Assembly (NCBI GenBank): GCA_013823635.1
Contig: PNML01000001.1
Coordinates: 21,929-85,928 of the forward strand
Reading direction: 5' to 3'
From: Polaromonas sp.
GTDB taxonomy: Bacteria; Pseudomonadota; Gammaproteobacteria; Burkholderiales; Burkholderiaceae_C
DNA: 64,000 nucleotides
This document shows positions 1 to 10,565 of this stretch, in pieces. Each line of letters starts with the position of its first letter. Positions within the stretch are counted from its first letter, which is position 1. A model generated the notes under the pieces. It was not told the origin of the DNA, made no database searches, and saw nothing but the letters and a program-made list of their open reading frames with translations. The translations under genes were made by a program, and so were the position numbers.

Positions 1-752
1 TCGGACAGGTTGATTCCCTGGATGACCGTGGGCAAATCGAGCACCACGTAAGCCACATCGACCTGCTCCTGGGCCTGGAACAAGGCCGGGTTGTCGTTGT
101 AGAAGGTGGCCACATCGGCATCGCTGACCTGCACCTTGGACTTGTAGCTGGCGGCATCAAAGCGCTGCAGCTGAACCTCACGCCGCTCAAAAAACGCCTG
201 CAGCGAGGCACTGGCCGCCGCCGGCGTGACCAGGCTGGAGCTGGTGATGCCCATGGTGACCTGCTGGATGGAAAGGTCGTTGCGCATGCGGGCTTCAAAC
301 ATCTCGGGCGACATGCCCTGCGCCGCCAGCAGCTGGCGGTAGCGGTCCATGTCCAGGCTGCCATCGGGTTTGCGCAGGCTGGCGATGGTTTCGTTGCGCT
401 GCAGGTCGCGCGCCAGCTTTTTGTCACTGGTGAGGAGTCGGGCGCTTTGGGCGGCTTCGCTCAGCACGCGCTCACGAACCATGCGCTCCAGGGTGGCGTA
501 GCGCGCCGCATCGGTATCAAACGCCTTCAGGTCCAGGTTGGGCTGATTGGCCCGCAGGCGGTCCACCTCGTTGCGGTGCGCCGCGTCCCACTCGTCCTGC
601 TTGATGGCCTTTCCCGCCACCGTGGCCACGGTGACGCCGCTGCCACTCATGTTCTTGTAGCCGTCCACCCCCACCAGCACAAAGGCCGGAATGATGAACA
701 GCGCGAGCAGGATCCCCATGAGTCGGGTGTTGTTGCGGATGTAGTCGAACAT
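1..752 (-). CDS. ppiD: Peptidylprolyl isomerase PpiD/SurA-N-like, N-terminal part (runs off window start)
   Basis: Minus-strand translation MFDYIRNNTRLMGILLALFIIPAFVLVGVDGYKNMSGSGVTVATVAGKAI..., with N-terminal TM then SurA-like N domain; next to hupB. Confidence 0.85.
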   Translation of the reverse strand, partial: MFDYIRNNTRLMGILLALFIIPAFVLVGVDGYKNMSGSGVTVATVAGKAIKQDEWDAAHRNEVDRLRANQPNLDLKAFDTDAARYATLERMVRERVLSEAAQSARLLTSDKKLARDLQRNETIASLRKPDGSLDMDRYRQLLAAQGMSPEMFEARMRNDLSIQQVTMGITSSSLVTPAAASASLQAFFERREVQLQRFDAASYKSKVQVSDADVATFYNDNPALFQAQEQVDVAYVVLDLPTVIQGINLS

Positions 753-829
753 CAAATCTGTCCTGTGCGGAGTGGTGAGAAAACAGCAATAAAAAAGGCG
801 AACTTGCGTTCGCCTTTTGCTTTCGGTGG

Positions 830-905
830 TGGTGGGTGCTGAGGGGTTCGAACCCCCGACCTACGCCTTGTAAGGGCGCCGCTCTACCAACTGAGCTAAG
901 CACCC
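830..905 (-). tRNA. tRNA-Val (anticodon TAC)
   Basis: GGGTGCTTAGCTCAGTTGGTAGAGC..GCGCC-CTTACAA-GGCGT..GGTTCGAACCCC..AGCACCCACCA; full cloverleaf. Confidence 0.95.
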
Positions 906-930
906 CACCTCAAACTTTGAACCCGGTGGC

Positions 931-1203
931 TCAGTTCACGGCGTCTTTCAATGCCTTGCCTGCGCGGAACTTGGGAACCTTGGCTTCTTCGATTTTAATC
1001 GACTCGCCCGTGCGGGGGTTGCGGCCGGTGCGGGCGGCACGCTCACCCACTTCGAAGGTTCCGAAGCCCACCAACGACACCGATCCGCCGGCTTTCAGTT
1101 CCGCGGTGATGGCTTCCAGTGCAGCGTCCAGTGCACGGGTTGCGGATGCTTTGGAAATGTCAGCATCGTTGGCAATGTGGTCGATCAGTTCTGTTTTGTT
1201 CAC
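931..1203 (-). CDS. hupB: DNA-binding protein HU-beta
   Basis: [27 protein letters not shown]...[22 protein letters not shown]. Confidence 0.97.
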   Translation of the reverse strand: MNKTELIDHIANDADISKASATRALDAALEAITAELKAGGSVSLVGFGTFEVGERAARTGRNPRTGESIKIEEAKVPKFRAGKALKDAVN

Positions 1204-1353
1204 AAGTGTTCCTCGGTCGTGGCCAAACGGTGTTGGCCTGGGTACGCATGCGGGCTGTCGGGCGCGGCATGTCTGAAATCAAGGACGCGAATTCTAGACC
1301 CAACAACCGCCCGAAAATCGGCAAAACCCATTTTTTTCGTTTGTCAAAATGTG

Positions 1354-2451
1354 TTAAGCCGCGCGAGAAATGGCCTCGGCAATGGCTTGTCCCAGCGCCT
1401 GCGTCGACGCCTGGCCGCCCAGGTCTGGCGTGCGCGGACCACCGTTGACGGGGTCCAGCACCCATTCAATGGCGTGCAGCATGGCGTCGTGTGCGTCCGG
1501 GTGGCCCAGGTGCGCCAACATCATGGCACCGCACCAGATTTGGCCAATGGGGTTGGCAATGCCCTGGCCGGCAATGTCGGGCGCGGACCCGTGCACCGGT
1601 TCAAACAGCGACGGGAATCGGCCATCCGGGTTCAGGTTGGCGCTGGGCGCGATGCCAATGGTGCCCGTGCACGCGGGCCCCAGGTCACTGAGGATGTCGC
1701 CAAACAGGTTGCTGCCCACCACCACATCGAAAAAATCGGGCCGCTGCACAAAGTGCGCGGTGAGGATGTCGATGTGGAACTTGTCCACCCGCACATCGGG
1801 GTAGGCCTTGGCCATCTCGGCCACGCGCTCGTCCCAGTACGGCATGGTGATGGCGATGCCGTTGGATTTGGTGGCACTGGTCAGGTGCTTTTTGGGGCGC
1901 GAGCGGGCCAGTTCAAAAGCATGGCGCAGCACCCTGTCCACCCCGTGGCGGCTCATCACGGTTTCCTGCATCACGATTTCGCGCTCCGTGCCTTCGAACA
2001 TGCGCCCACCGATGGCGGAGTATTCCCCTTCGGTGTTCTCGCGAACAATCACCATGTCGATCTCGCCCGGCAGGCGGGGGCTGCCATCTCGGCGCACCAC
2101 CGGAGCCACGATGCCCGGCATCAACCGGGCCGGGCGCAGGTTGATGTACTGGTCAAACTCGCGCCGGAACAACAGCAGCGAACCCCACAGCGAGATGTGG
2201 TCAGGGACTTTCTCGGGCCACCCCACGGCACCGAAGTAGATGGCGTCGTGGCCGCCAATCTGGGCCTTCCAGTCGTCCGGCAGCATCTGACCATGGCGCA
2301 AATAATGGTCGCAGCTGGCGAAATCAAAATGGTCGAACTGCAAGCCAATGCCAAACCGGCTGGCAGCGGCCTCCAGGGACCGGATGCCTTCGGGCATGAC
2401 CTCCTGGCCAATGCCGTCACCGGCGATCACGGCAATGCGGTGTGTGCGCAT
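1354..2451 (-). CDS. Tartrate/D-malate dehydrogenase (isocitrate/isopropylmalate dehydrogenase family)
   Basis: MRTHRIAVIAGDGIGQEVMPEGI...ENTEGEYSAIGGR...GSNLFGDILSDLGP...FEPVHGSAPDIAGQ. Confidence 0.9.
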   Translation of the reverse strand: MRTHRIAVIAGDGIGQEVMPEGIRSLEAAASRFGIGLQFDHFDFASCDHYLRHGQMLPDDWKAQIGGHDAIYFGAVGWPEKVPDHISLWGSLLLFRREFDQYINLRPARLMPGIVAPVVRRDGSPRLPGEIDMVIVRENTEGEYSAIGGRMFEGTEREIVMQETVMSRHGVDRVLRHAFELARSRPKKHLTSATKSNGIAITMPYWDERVAEMAKAYPDVRVDKFHIDILTAHFVQRPDFFDVVVGSNLFGDILSDLGPACTGTIGIAPSANLNPDGRFPSLFEPVHGSAPDIAGQGIANPIGQIWCGAMMLAHLGHPDAHDAMLHAIEWVLDPVNGGPRTPDLGGQASTQALGQAIAEAISRAA

Positions 2452-2483
2452 GAAATGGGTCCCATTCAGATCAAAAAAAACAG

Positions 2484-3371
2484 TCAAGGTTTGGGTGAGC
2501 GCACGACCAGGCTCACCCCCAGGGCTGTCAACGCCGTGCCCGCCAGCGTGGTGGTGGTGATGGGCTCGGCAAACAACAGCCAGGCGATCAGGGCCGTGCA
2601 GGGCGGCACCAGGTACATCAGGCTGGACACGGACGCCGCAGCGCCCCGCTGAATCAGCAGGTACAGCAGCGAGCTGCCGCCCAGGGTCAGGCCCAACACC
2701 GACCAGGCCATGGCCCCCGCCAACTCCGCGTTCCAGCGCATGGCCTCGGTTTCCCACAGCGCCAGCGGCAACGTGACCAGCAGGGCGGCCATGAGTTGCA
2801 CCGCGTTGGCGGTGCGCACATCGCAGGGTTGCACAAAGCGCTTTTGGTACAGCGTACCGGCGGTGATGGCCAGCAAGGCCGCCACCGCCATGGACAGGTT
2901 TTGCCACGTGGCGGTGTCGCCCGGTCCACCCGCCGTGAACTTGCGGGACACCACCAGCACCAGCCCCCCCAGGCCCAACAGCAGGCCCAGCCACTGGCGG
3001 CGAGACACTTGCGCGCCAACGCCCCCCACCGCCGTGAGCCACAGGGCTGTCAGCACCGGCTGCAATCCCACCACCAGCGACGACAGACCGGAACCCATGC
3101 CCGCCTTGACCGCCGCCCACACGCCACCCAGGTAAAGACCATGCATCAGCACGCCCGTCACGCCCAGGTGGAGCCACTGTCGGCGGTCCGCAGGCCAGCG
3201 CACGCCCATCCACCAGATCCAGGGCAAAAAGCAGGCAATGGACAGCGCATACCGCACCGCCAGAAACGACATGGGCGGCGCGTGTGGCATGCCATAGCGC
3301 GCGACGATGAAGCCCGTGCTCCAGATGAGCACAAACACCCAGGGCATGGCGGAACGCAAATTCAGGGGCAA
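2484..3371 (-). CDS. EamA/DMT-family transporter
   Basis: Ten-TM hydrophobic protein with EamA-like repeats, MPLNLRSAMPWVFVLIWSTGFIVARYGMPHAPP. Confidence 0.85.
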   Translation of the reverse strand: MPLNLRSAMPWVFVLIWSTGFIVARYGMPHAPPMSFLAVRYALSIACFLPWIWWMGVRWPADRRQWLHLGVTGVLMHGLYLGGVWAAVKAGMGSGLSSLVVGLQPVLTALWLTAVGGVGAQVSRRQWLGLLLGLGGLVLVVSRKFTAGGPGDTATWQNLSMAVAALLAITAGTLYQKRFVQPCDVRTANAVQLMAALLVTLPLALWETEAMRWNAELAGAMAWSVLGLTLGGSSLLYLLIQRGAAASVSSLMYLVPPCTALIAWLLFAEPITTTTLAGTALTALGVSLVVRSPKP

Positions 3372-3385
3372 GGGATGGAACCGAT

Positions 3386-3955
3386 TCAGCGCGAGCGGGC
3401 GCGGATTTCAGGCAAGGCTTTTTGCAGGTAGTACACCATGGACCACACCGTGAGGAAGGCAGACAGCCAGATCAGCCAATGCCCCCAGAGCGCCGTGTCC
3501 ACCCAGCCCAGCACCCGCCCGTCGTACAGCAGAAAGGGAATGGCGACCATCTGCACCGTGGTTTTCAGCTTGCCCACCATGTGCACCGCCACACTTTTGG
3601 TGGCGCCGATGATGGCCATCCATTCGCGCAGAGAAGAAATGGCGATTTCGCGGCCAATGATGATGAGGGCCACAAACACATCGGTGCGGTCCAGGTGGAC
3701 CAGCACCAGCAGGCTGGCACACACCAGGAATTTGTCGGCCACCGGGTCGAGGAAGGCACCAAAGGCCGAGGTCTGGTTCAGGCGACGGGCCAGGTAACCG
3801 TCGGCCCAGTCCGTGGCGGCAAACACCACAAACATGAGGGTGGCGATGAGGTTGCGCGTGGCCATGTCCAGGCCCTGCCAATAGAACACGCCCACAATGA
3901 GCGGGATGGCCACAATGCGGGCCCAGGTCAACAGCGTTGGCAGGTTGAAAAACAT
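3386..3955 (-). CDS. pgsA: CDP-diacylglycerol--glycerol-3-phosphate 3-phosphatidyltransferase
   Basis: MFFNLPTLLTWARIVAIPLIVGVFYW...DWADGYLARRLNQTSAFGAFLDPVADK (CDP-alcohol phosphatidyltransferase motif). Confidence 0.95.
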   Translation of the reverse strand: MFFNLPTLLTWARIVAIPLIVGVFYWQGLDMATRNLIATLMFVVFAATDWADGYLARRLNQTSAFGAFLDPVADKFLVCASLLVLVHLDRTDVFVALIIIGREIAISSLREWMAIIGATKSVAVHMVGKLKTTVQMVAIPFLLYDGRVLGWVDTALWGHWLIWLSAFLTVWSMVYYLQKALPEIRARSR

Positions 3956-3977
3956 GGGGCCGATTATGGGGGCTGGC

Positions 3978-5999
3978 TCAGTGCAGGGCGCGGTAAATGG
4001 CATCGGCCAGTTCGGCGGATATGCCATCCACGGTCATGAGATCGGCCACACTGGCGTCACCCACGCCCTTGACCCCACCAAACCGCTGCAACAACTTGGC
4101 CCTGCGCTTGGGGCCCACGCCCGGAATGTCCTCCAGGCGGCTGCCGCCGGTGCGCACTTTGGCGCGCTGGCTGCGCATGCCTGTGATGGCGAAACGGTGG
4201 GCCTCGTCCCGGATCTGGGCCACCAGCATGAGTGCGGCGGAGTCCTTGCCCAGGTACACCTTGTCGCGCCCATCGGCAAACACCAGTTCCTCCAGACCCA
4301 CCTTGCGCCCCTCGCCTTTTTCCACACCAACAATGAGGGAGACGTCCAGACCCAGCGACACAAACACCTCGCGGGCCATGCTCACCTGCCCCTTGCCGCC
4401 GTCGACCAACACCAGGTCGGGCATGCGTTGGCCGCCGGCCTGGTCCAGCTGGCCGCCCGACTCGCGCAAGGCCTCGGCCAGCTTGCCGTAGCGGCGCGTC
4501 AACACCTGGCGCATGGCGGCGTAGTCGTCGCCGGGTGTGATGCCGTCAATGTTGTAACGGCGGTACTGCGCGCTTTGCATCTGGTGGCCTTCAAACACCA
4601 CGCAAGAAGCCTGGGTGGATTCACCCGCCGTGTGGGAAATGTCGAAACACTCGATGCGCAACGCCGCCAGTCCGTCAGGGGGCAGGTCGAGCGCCTGCGC
4701 CAAGGCCCGTGTTCTGGCCTGCTGCGACCCCTCTTCCGCCAGCAGCCTGGCCAACTGCAGGTCGGCATTGGTTTGGGCCATGTCCAGCCAGATGCGCCTG
4801 TGCTCGCGCGGCTGGGCCACGGCGCTGATGCGCACACCCGTTTGCTCGGTCAGCGCCGCCAGCAGCCCGGGTGACACGGGCGCACCCACCACCAGCACCG
4901 GTGGCGGTGGCGACTGGGTGTAGTGCTGGGCCACAAACGCTTCCAGCACCCGCTGCGCCACATCGGGCATGGCAAGCGCCGCGTCGGCGTCGTCATCGTC
5001 CCCCAGCACCAGGGCATCTTCAACGTGGGTGGGGAAATAGGGCCGGTCGCCCAGGTGGCGCCCGCCCCGCACCATGGCCAGGTTGACGCAGGCGCGCCCA
5101 CCCTGCACCTTCACGGCCAGCACGTCCACATCGGTGTCGGCCACGTTGTCCACCGCCTGCTGGTGCAGCACGCGCGACAGCGCCGACAACTGGTTGCGCA
5201 CCTCCGCCGCCTGCTCAAAGGCCAGCGCCTCGGCGTGGGCCATCATGCGCGCCTGCAGGTCGTCGAGCACGGCCTGGGTATCGCCATCCAGAAAACGGGC
5301 CGCGCGGCGCACGTCGGCGGCGTAGTCGGCCACGCTGATGAGTTGCACGCAGGGCCCGCTGCAGCGCTTGATCTGGAACAGCAGGCAGGGCCGGGTTCGG
5401 TTGGCAAACACCGTGTCCTCGCAGGTGCGCAGCTTGAACACCTTTTGCATGAGCTGGATGCTTTCCTTCACCGCCCATGCGCCGGGGTATGGGCCAAAGT
5501 ACTGCTGCTTTTTGTCCACCGCGCCCCGGTAGTAGGACATGCGGGGGTACAGCCCTGGATCGGCGGGTCCGCGCGGTGCGGCCGCGCCGGGTTCGGCATC
5601 CAAGCCCTGCTCAGCCCGGGTGGGCAAACGCCCCAGGCGCAGGTAGGGGTAGCTTTTGTCGTCGCGAAACAGGATGTTGAACTTGGGCGCCAGCGTCTTG
5701 ATGAGGTTGTTCTCCAGCAGCAAGGCCTCCGCTTCGGAGCGCACCACCGTGGTTTCCATGCGCACGATCCGGCTGACCATGTGGCCAATGCGGGTGCCAT
5801 CGTGGCTGCGCTGGAAGTAGGTGGACACGCGCTTTTTCAGGTTGCGGGCCTTGCCCACGTACAGCACCGCGCCGGCGGCGTCAAAGTAGCGGTACACCCC
5901 CGGCAACGAGGGCAGGGCCGCCACCTCGCGCAGCAGGCCCTCGGGGTGGGCGGGTGCAGGCGGGCTGGCGCTGTCGGTGGGGGCAGACGGGTCACTCAT
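3978..5999 (-). CDS. uvrC: Excinuclease ABC subunit C
   Basis: [37 protein letters not shown] domain; C-terminal HhH. Confidence 0.97.
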   Translation of the reverse strand: MSDPSAPTDSASPPAPAHPEGLLREVAALPSLPGVYRYFDAAGAVLYVGKARNLKKRVSTYFQRSHDGTRIGHMVSRIVRMETTVVRSEAEALLLENNLIKTLAPKFNILFRDDKSYPYLRLGRLPTRAEQGLDAEPGAAAPRGPADPGLYPRMSYYRGAVDKKQQYFGPYPGAWAVKESIQLMQKVFKLRTCEDTVFANRTRPCLLFQIKRCSGPCVQLISVADYAADVRRAARFLDGDTQAVLDDLQARMMAHAEALAFEQAAEVRNQLSALSRVLHQQAVDNVADTDVDVLAVKVQGGRACVNLAMVRGGRHLGDRPYFPTHVEDALVLGDDDDADAALAMPDVAQRVLEAFVAQHYTQSPPPPVLVVGAPVSPGLLAALTEQTGVRISAVAQPREHRRIWLDMAQTNADLQLARLLAEEGSQQARTRALAQALDLPPDGLAALRIECFDISHTAGESTQASCVVFEGHQMQSAQYRRYNIDGITPGDDYAAMRQVLTRRYGKLAEALRESGGQLDQAGGQRMPDLVLVDGGKGQVSMAREVFVSLGLDVSLIVGVEKGEGRKVGLEELVFADGRDKVYLGKDSAALMLVAQIRDEAHRFAITGMRSQRAKVRTGGSRLEDIPGVGPKRRAKLLQRFGGVKGVGDASVADLMTVDGISAELADAIYRALH

Positions 6000-6055
6000 G
6001 GCGCTATTGTGTCGCGCCCAGCCCACACCTCCGGCTCGGCCCGACAATGGCCACC

Positions 6056-7231
6056 ATGAGCCACCCGGATCACCCAGCTCCCCTGCATTGGGACATTTTT
6101 TGCCGCGTCATCGACAACCACGGTGACCTGGGCGTGTGCTGGCGCCTGTGCAGCCAGTTGGCCCACCAGGGGCACACGGTGCGCCTGTGGGTGGACGACG
6201 CCTCGGCGCTGGCCTGGATGGCCCCATTGGGGCAACCGGGCGTCCAGGTGTACCGGTGGGACGAACAGACCGACCCGCAGCTCACCGCACGGGACCACCC
6301 GGCCCCCGCCCAGCGGGTGTGGGTGGAAGCCTTCGGCTGTGAGCCAGATGATTCGTTCATAGCAAACTGTTTAATCAAATCGAGCGATAAAGGTCAAAAA
6401 AGCTCAAAAAATGTGGCCTGGATCAACCTGGAGTACCTCAGCGCCGAGGCCTACACCCTGCGCTGCCACGGACTGCCTTCACCGGTCATGCAGGGGCCGG
6501 GCGCCGGGCTGAGCAAGCGCTTCTTCTACCCCGGCTTCACCCCCCCATCGGGTGGGCTGCTGCGCGAACCCGGGCTGGCCCAACGCCAGGCCCGGTTTGA
6601 CCGCTCGGCCTGGCTCTGCGCCCAGGGCATCGCCTGGGCGGGTGAGCGCCTGGTCAACCTGTTTTGTTACGAACCCGCCGCTCTGCCCGCCCTGCTGCAG
6701 CAATGGGCTCAGGACCCCGTGCCCACGCGGCTGCTGGTCACGCCGGGGCGGGCCCAAGCGGCGGTGCTAGCGGCCACCGCGCTGCCCGGTGTGAAGCAAG
6801 CCCTGGCTGAGAGCGCGGGCCACCTGAGCGTGCAGGCACTGCCCTACCTCAGCCAAACCGAGTACGACCACCTGCTGTGGGCCTGCGACATCAACGGTGT
6901 GCGCGGCGAGGACTCGCTGGTGCGCGCCCTCTGGGCAGGCAAACCCCTGCTCTGGCACATCTACCCACAGGACGATGGCGCCCATTGGCCCAAACTCCAC
7001 GCGTTTCTGGATTGGCTGCAGGCCCCCGCAGACCTGCGCGCCCTGCACACGGACTGGAACCGCGACGCCCCCCCGGCGCCCGGGACCCACACGCCCTGGC
7101 CCGCGCTGGCCCAAATGGATTGGGCCGCCAGCCACGCCTGCGTGCAGGCCGCCCGGCAGCAGCTGATGGACCAGCCTGACCTGATGACCCGGCTGCACAC
7201 CATGGTGTGCGCCCTGCTCGCCGCCGACTGA
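6056..7231 (+). CDS. earP: EF-P arginine rhamnosyltransferase EarP
   Basis: [25 protein letters not shown]...; directly upstream of efp whose product has Arg32. Confidence 0.93.
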   Translation: MSHPDHPAPLHWDIFCRVIDNHGDLGVCWRLCSQLAHQGHTVRLWVDDASALAWMAPLGQPGVQVYRWDEQTDPQLTARDHPAPAQRVWVEAFGCEPDDSFIANCLIKSSDKGQKSSKNVAWINLEYLSAEAYTLRCHGLPSPVMQGPGAGLSKRFFYPGFTPPSGGLLREPGLAQRQARFDRSAWLCAQGIAWAGERLVNLFCYEPAALPALLQQWAQDPVPTRLLVTPGRAQAAVLAATALPGVKQALAESAGHLSVQALPYLSQTEYDHLLWACDINGVRGEDSLVRALWAGKPLLWHIYPQDDGAHWPKLHAFLDWLQAPADLRALHTDWNRDAPPAPGTHTPWPALAQMDWAASHACVQAARQQLMDQPDLMTRLHTMVCALLAAD

Positions 7232-7358
7232 CCGCGGCACGCACCGTCCGGGGCCTCGCGGCCTCGCGGTAAAATGCGCGATTACCCCAACAGCCAAAGA
7301 GCCGGATTCAACGGCCACGGCCCCGCCGATCCCGTCGGCTCAACCCCCCGGAACTGTT

Positions 7359-7913
7359 ATGAAAATCGCTCAAGAAATCCGTGCTGGCAACGTCATCATG
7401 CACGGCAAAGACCCCATGGTGGTCCTGAAAACCGAATACAGCCGTGGTGGCCGCAACTCGGCCACCGTGCGCATGAAACTCAAGAGCCTGATCGCCAACT
7501 TCGGCACCGAAGTGGTGTTCAAGGCCGACGACAAAATGGACCAGGTCATTCTGGACAAGAAGGAGTGCACCTACTCCTACTTCGCCGACCCCATGTACGT
7601 GTGCATGGACTCCGAGTACAACCAGTACGAAGTCGAAGCCGAAAACATGGGCGACTCCCTGAACTACCTGGAAGACGGCATGCCAGTTGAAGTGGTGTTC
7701 TACGACGGCAAGGCCATCTCCGTCGAACTGCCCACCAGCGTCGAGCGCGAAATCACCTGGACCGAACCCGCCGTCAAGGGCGACACGTCCGGCAAGGTGC
7801 TCAAGCCCGCCAAGATCGCCACCGGCTTCGAAGTGGCCGTGCCACTGTTCGTCAACCAGGGCGACCGCATCGAAATCGACACCCGCACCGGCGAATACCG
7901 CAAGCGCGTCTGA
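7359..7913 (+). CDS. efp: Elongation factor P
   Basis: [42 protein letters not shown]; Arg at position 32. Confidence 0.97.
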   Translation: MKIAQEIRAGNVIMHGKDPMVVLKTEYSRGGRNSATVRMKLKSLIANFGTEVVFKADDKMDQVILDKKECTYSYFADPMYVCMDSEYNQYEVEAENMGDSLNYLEDGMPVEVVFYDGKAISVELPTSVEREITWTEPAVKGDTSGKVLKPAKIATGFEVAVPLFVNQGDRIEIDTRTGEYRKRV

Positions 7914-7946
7914 CCCCCTGCCCGGCCTTGGTGCCGGGTCGCTCAC

Positions 7947-7971
7947 AGGCTCCTTCGGGAGCCTTTTTTTC
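7947..7971 (+). terminator. Intrinsic terminator after efp
   Basis: AGGCTCC-TTCG-GGAGCCT followed by T-run. Confidence 0.9.
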
Positions 7972-7984
7972 TGGGTGAAAGCCA

Positions 7985-8863
7985 ATGGACCTGCTGTCCC
8001 GCATTTCGGGGGTGATCATCCCGGTGTTTCTGATCGTGGCCATCGGTTACGGCTACGCACGCCGCCACCGGCCCGACCTGTCCACCTTCAACCGCATCGC
8101 GCTGGATGTGCTGGCCCCCGTGCTGGTGTATTCCGCCCTGGCCGCGCGCGACTTTCACCTGGCCCAACACACCCAACTGCTGCTGGGTGGAACGGTGCTC
8201 ATACTGGGCAGCGGCCTGCTGGCCTGGCCGCTGGCGCGGATGCTGGGCGCACAGCCCCGCACACTGGTGCCCGTGGTCATGTTCAACAACTGCGGCAACA
8301 TGGGCCTGCCACTGGCGCTGTTGGCGTTTGGCACCGAGCACTTCGGTGCGGCAGTGGCGCTGTTTTCCATCAGCAACCTGTTTCACTTTTCGCTGGGCGC
8401 ACGCCTGACCAGCGCCCAGGCGCGCACCCGTGACCTGTTGCTGAGCCCCCTGATGGTGGGCACGGCACTGGGTTTTGCCAGTGCATTGACCGACGTCAGA
8501 CCACCTGCTGACATTCTGGCTGGGCTCAAGCTGCTGGGCGATGCCCTGCTGCCCATGATGCTGTTCGCGCTGGGGGTGCGGCTGACCTCGCTCACCCGCC
8601 AGGGACTGGCGCTGGGCCTGGCGGGTGCGCTGGCACGGCCACTGATCGGGTTGGCCATTGGGCTGCCCCTGGCCTGGGCGCTGGGACTGGAGGGTGCAGC
8701 CAGGGGCCAGTTGCTGCTGTTCGCGGCCCTGCCGCCGGCGGTCATGCAATTCATGCTGGCCGAGCGCTACCACCAGGAGCCCGACAAGGTCGCCGCCATG
8801 ATCATGCTGGGCAATGCACTGGCCCTGGTTTTTGTGCCGCTGGCACTGGCGCTGGGCCTGTAA
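7985..8863 (+). CDS. AEC-family (auxin efflux carrier-like) transporter
   Basis: MDLLSRISGVIIPVFLIVAIGYGYARR...MFNNCGNMGLPLALLAFG. Confidence 0.85.
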   Translation: MDLLSRISGVIIPVFLIVAIGYGYARRHRPDLSTFNRIALDVLAPVLVYSALAARDFHLAQHTQLLLGGTVLILGSGLLAWPLARMLGAQPRTLVPVVMFNNCGNMGLPLALLAFGTEHFGAAVALFSISNLFHFSLGARLTSAQARTRDLLLSPLMVGTALGFASALTDVRPPADILAGLKLLGDALLPMMLFALGVRLTSLTRQGLALGLAGALARPLIGLAIGLPLAWALGLEGAARGQLLLFAALPPAVMQFMLAERYHQEPDKVAAMIMLGNALALVFVPLALALGL

Positions 8864-8897
8864 GCTAGGGGGCCGATCTTTCCTGCCACCCTCAACC

Positions 8898-9764
8898 ATG
8901 CGCGCCACACAAAACCTCAACACCGACCGCCTGGCAGACGCCTGGGCCGAGCTGCAAGCCCACTCCGACAACGGTCAGCCGCTGGAAGCCTCGGCCAACC
9001 GTCTGGCGTTTGCCGACCCAGAGTTCATGCTGCGGCGGGAAACCCGGGGCATCCGCCTGCAATTGGAGATGCTCAAACCCGACCTCATCCAGCAGTCGCT
9101 GGGCATTCACCACACCGTGGTGGTCTATGGCAGCGCCCGATTTGTGTCGGAAGAAGTGGCCCAACGCGCCTTGGCCGTTGCCGAGGCCAGCGGCGACATC
9201 CAGGCCATCGCCAAAGCCAGCACCCAGCTGCGCAACGCCCACTACTACGAGCAGGCCCGCGCCTTTGGTCGGCTGGTGGCCGAATACGGGCAATGCTGCT
9301 CACCGAACGACCAGATGTTCATTTGCACGGGCGGTGGCCCGGGCATCATGGAAGCGGCCAACCGGGGGGCCAGCGAAGCCGGGGCACTCACGTTGGGGCT
9401 GAACATTGCCCTGCCCCACGAACAGGGCGCCAACCCCTGGGTGTCGCCGGAGTTGAGCTTCAAGTTCCACTACTTTGCGATGCGCAAAATGCATTTCATG
9501 ATGCGCGCCAAGGCACTGGTGGCCTTCCCGGGTGGTTTTGGCACGCTGGACGAGCTGTTCGAAGTGATCACCCTGGTGCAGTGCCAGAAGGCCAAGCCGG
9601 TGCCCATTTTCCTGTTCGGCACCGACTACTGGAAACGCCTGTTCAACGTCGATGTGCTGGTGGAAGAAGGCACCATCTCCCCGGAGGACGTGGAACTCTT
9701 CAGCTACGTGGACGACCCCCGTGCCGTCTGGGACGGCATTCGCTCCTTTTACGGCATGGCCTGA
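8898..9764 (+). CDS. LOG/TIGR00730 family Rossmann-fold protein
   Basis: CTGGGPGIMEAANRGA and PGGFGTLDELFEVITLVQ motifs. Confidence 0.88.
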   Translation: MRATQNLNTDRLADAWAELQAHSDNGQPLEASANRLAFADPEFMLRRETRGIRLQLEMLKPDLIQQSLGIHHTVVVYGSARFVSEEVAQRALAVAEASGDIQAIAKASTQLRNAHYYEQARAFGRLVAEYGQCCSPNDQMFICTGGGPGIMEAANRGASEAGALTLGLNIALPHEQGANPWVSPELSFKFHYFAMRKMHFMMRAKALVAFPGGFGTLDELFEVITLVQCQKAKPVPIFLFGTDYWKRLFNVDVLVEEGTISPEDVELFSYVDDPRAVWDGIRSFYGMA

Positions 9765-9866
9765 CAGGCCGGCCTTTACCGCAGCTTTGCGCATTCGACG
9801 CCGTGCGGCGGTCGAGCCAGCAAGGGAATGCGCTACATTACTAACCCATTGGTCAGTAAGTAGTGC

Positions 9867-10565
9867 ATGTCCCCCTCACACACCCCACCTGTCGACACGG
9901 ACGAGGCGCCCATCAAACGGGAGCGCCGCAAGGATGCCCGCCCCGGCGAGCTGATGGACGCGGCCCTGAGCCTGTTTGTGGAAAAAGGTTTTGCCGCCAC
10001 CCGGGTGGAAGAAGTGGCCCAGCGGGCGGGGGTGTCCAAAGGCACCCTGTTTCTGTACTTCCCCAGCAAGGTGGACCTGTTCAAGGCGGTGGTGCGCGAA
10101 AACATCGCCGGTCGCTTTGCCGAGTGGAACACCGCGTTTGACACCTTTCAGGGCAGCACGTCCGACATGGTGCGCTACTGCATGCAGCAATGGTGGGAGC
10201 GCATCGGGGCCACGCAGGCGTCGGGCATCACCAAACTGGTGATGAGCGAATCCAGCCAGTTCCCGGAAATTGCCGAGTGCTACCGCCAGGAGGTGATTGA
10301 GCCTGGCAATGCACTCATCCGCAAAATCCTGCAACGCGGCATCACCCGTGGCGAGTTCAGGCCGCTGAACCTGGACTACACCATCTACAGCATCATCGCG
10401 CCCATGATCTTTGTCATCATGTGGAAGCACTCCATGGGGCCGTGCTGCGGGCTGTCGGGTTCTGGCCCTGCCCTGGACCCCGAAACCTTCGTTTCCAACC
10501 AGGCCGACGTGCTGCTGCGTGGCCTGGAAAACCCCTCGCCACCCCACTCCTCTCCCACCCCATGA
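9867..10565 (+). CDS. TetR/AcrR-family regulator
   Basis: FVEKGFAATRVEEVAQRAGVSKGTLFLYFPSKVDLFKAVVREN; first gene of RND cluster. Confidence 0.92.
   Translation: MSPSHTPPVDTDEAPIKRERRKDARPGELMDAALSLFVEKGFAATRVEEVAQRAGVSKGTLFLYFPSKVDLFKAVVRENIAGRFAEWNTAFDTFQGSTSDMVRYCMQQWWERIGATQASGITKLVMSESSQFPEIAECYRQEVIEPGNALIRKILQRGITRGEFRPLNLDYTIYSIIAPMIFVIMWKHSMGPCCGLSGSGPALDPETFVSNQADVLLRGLENPSPPHSSPTP

Noticed and set aside
1177-2652. Long antisense ORFs in GC-rich core genes (e.g. 1177-2652 +, 4923-6059 +, 11838-13214 -, 62557-63882 +)
   Set aside because: They shadow well-identified conserved genes on the opposite strand with His/Gln/Arg-rich low-plausibility translations.
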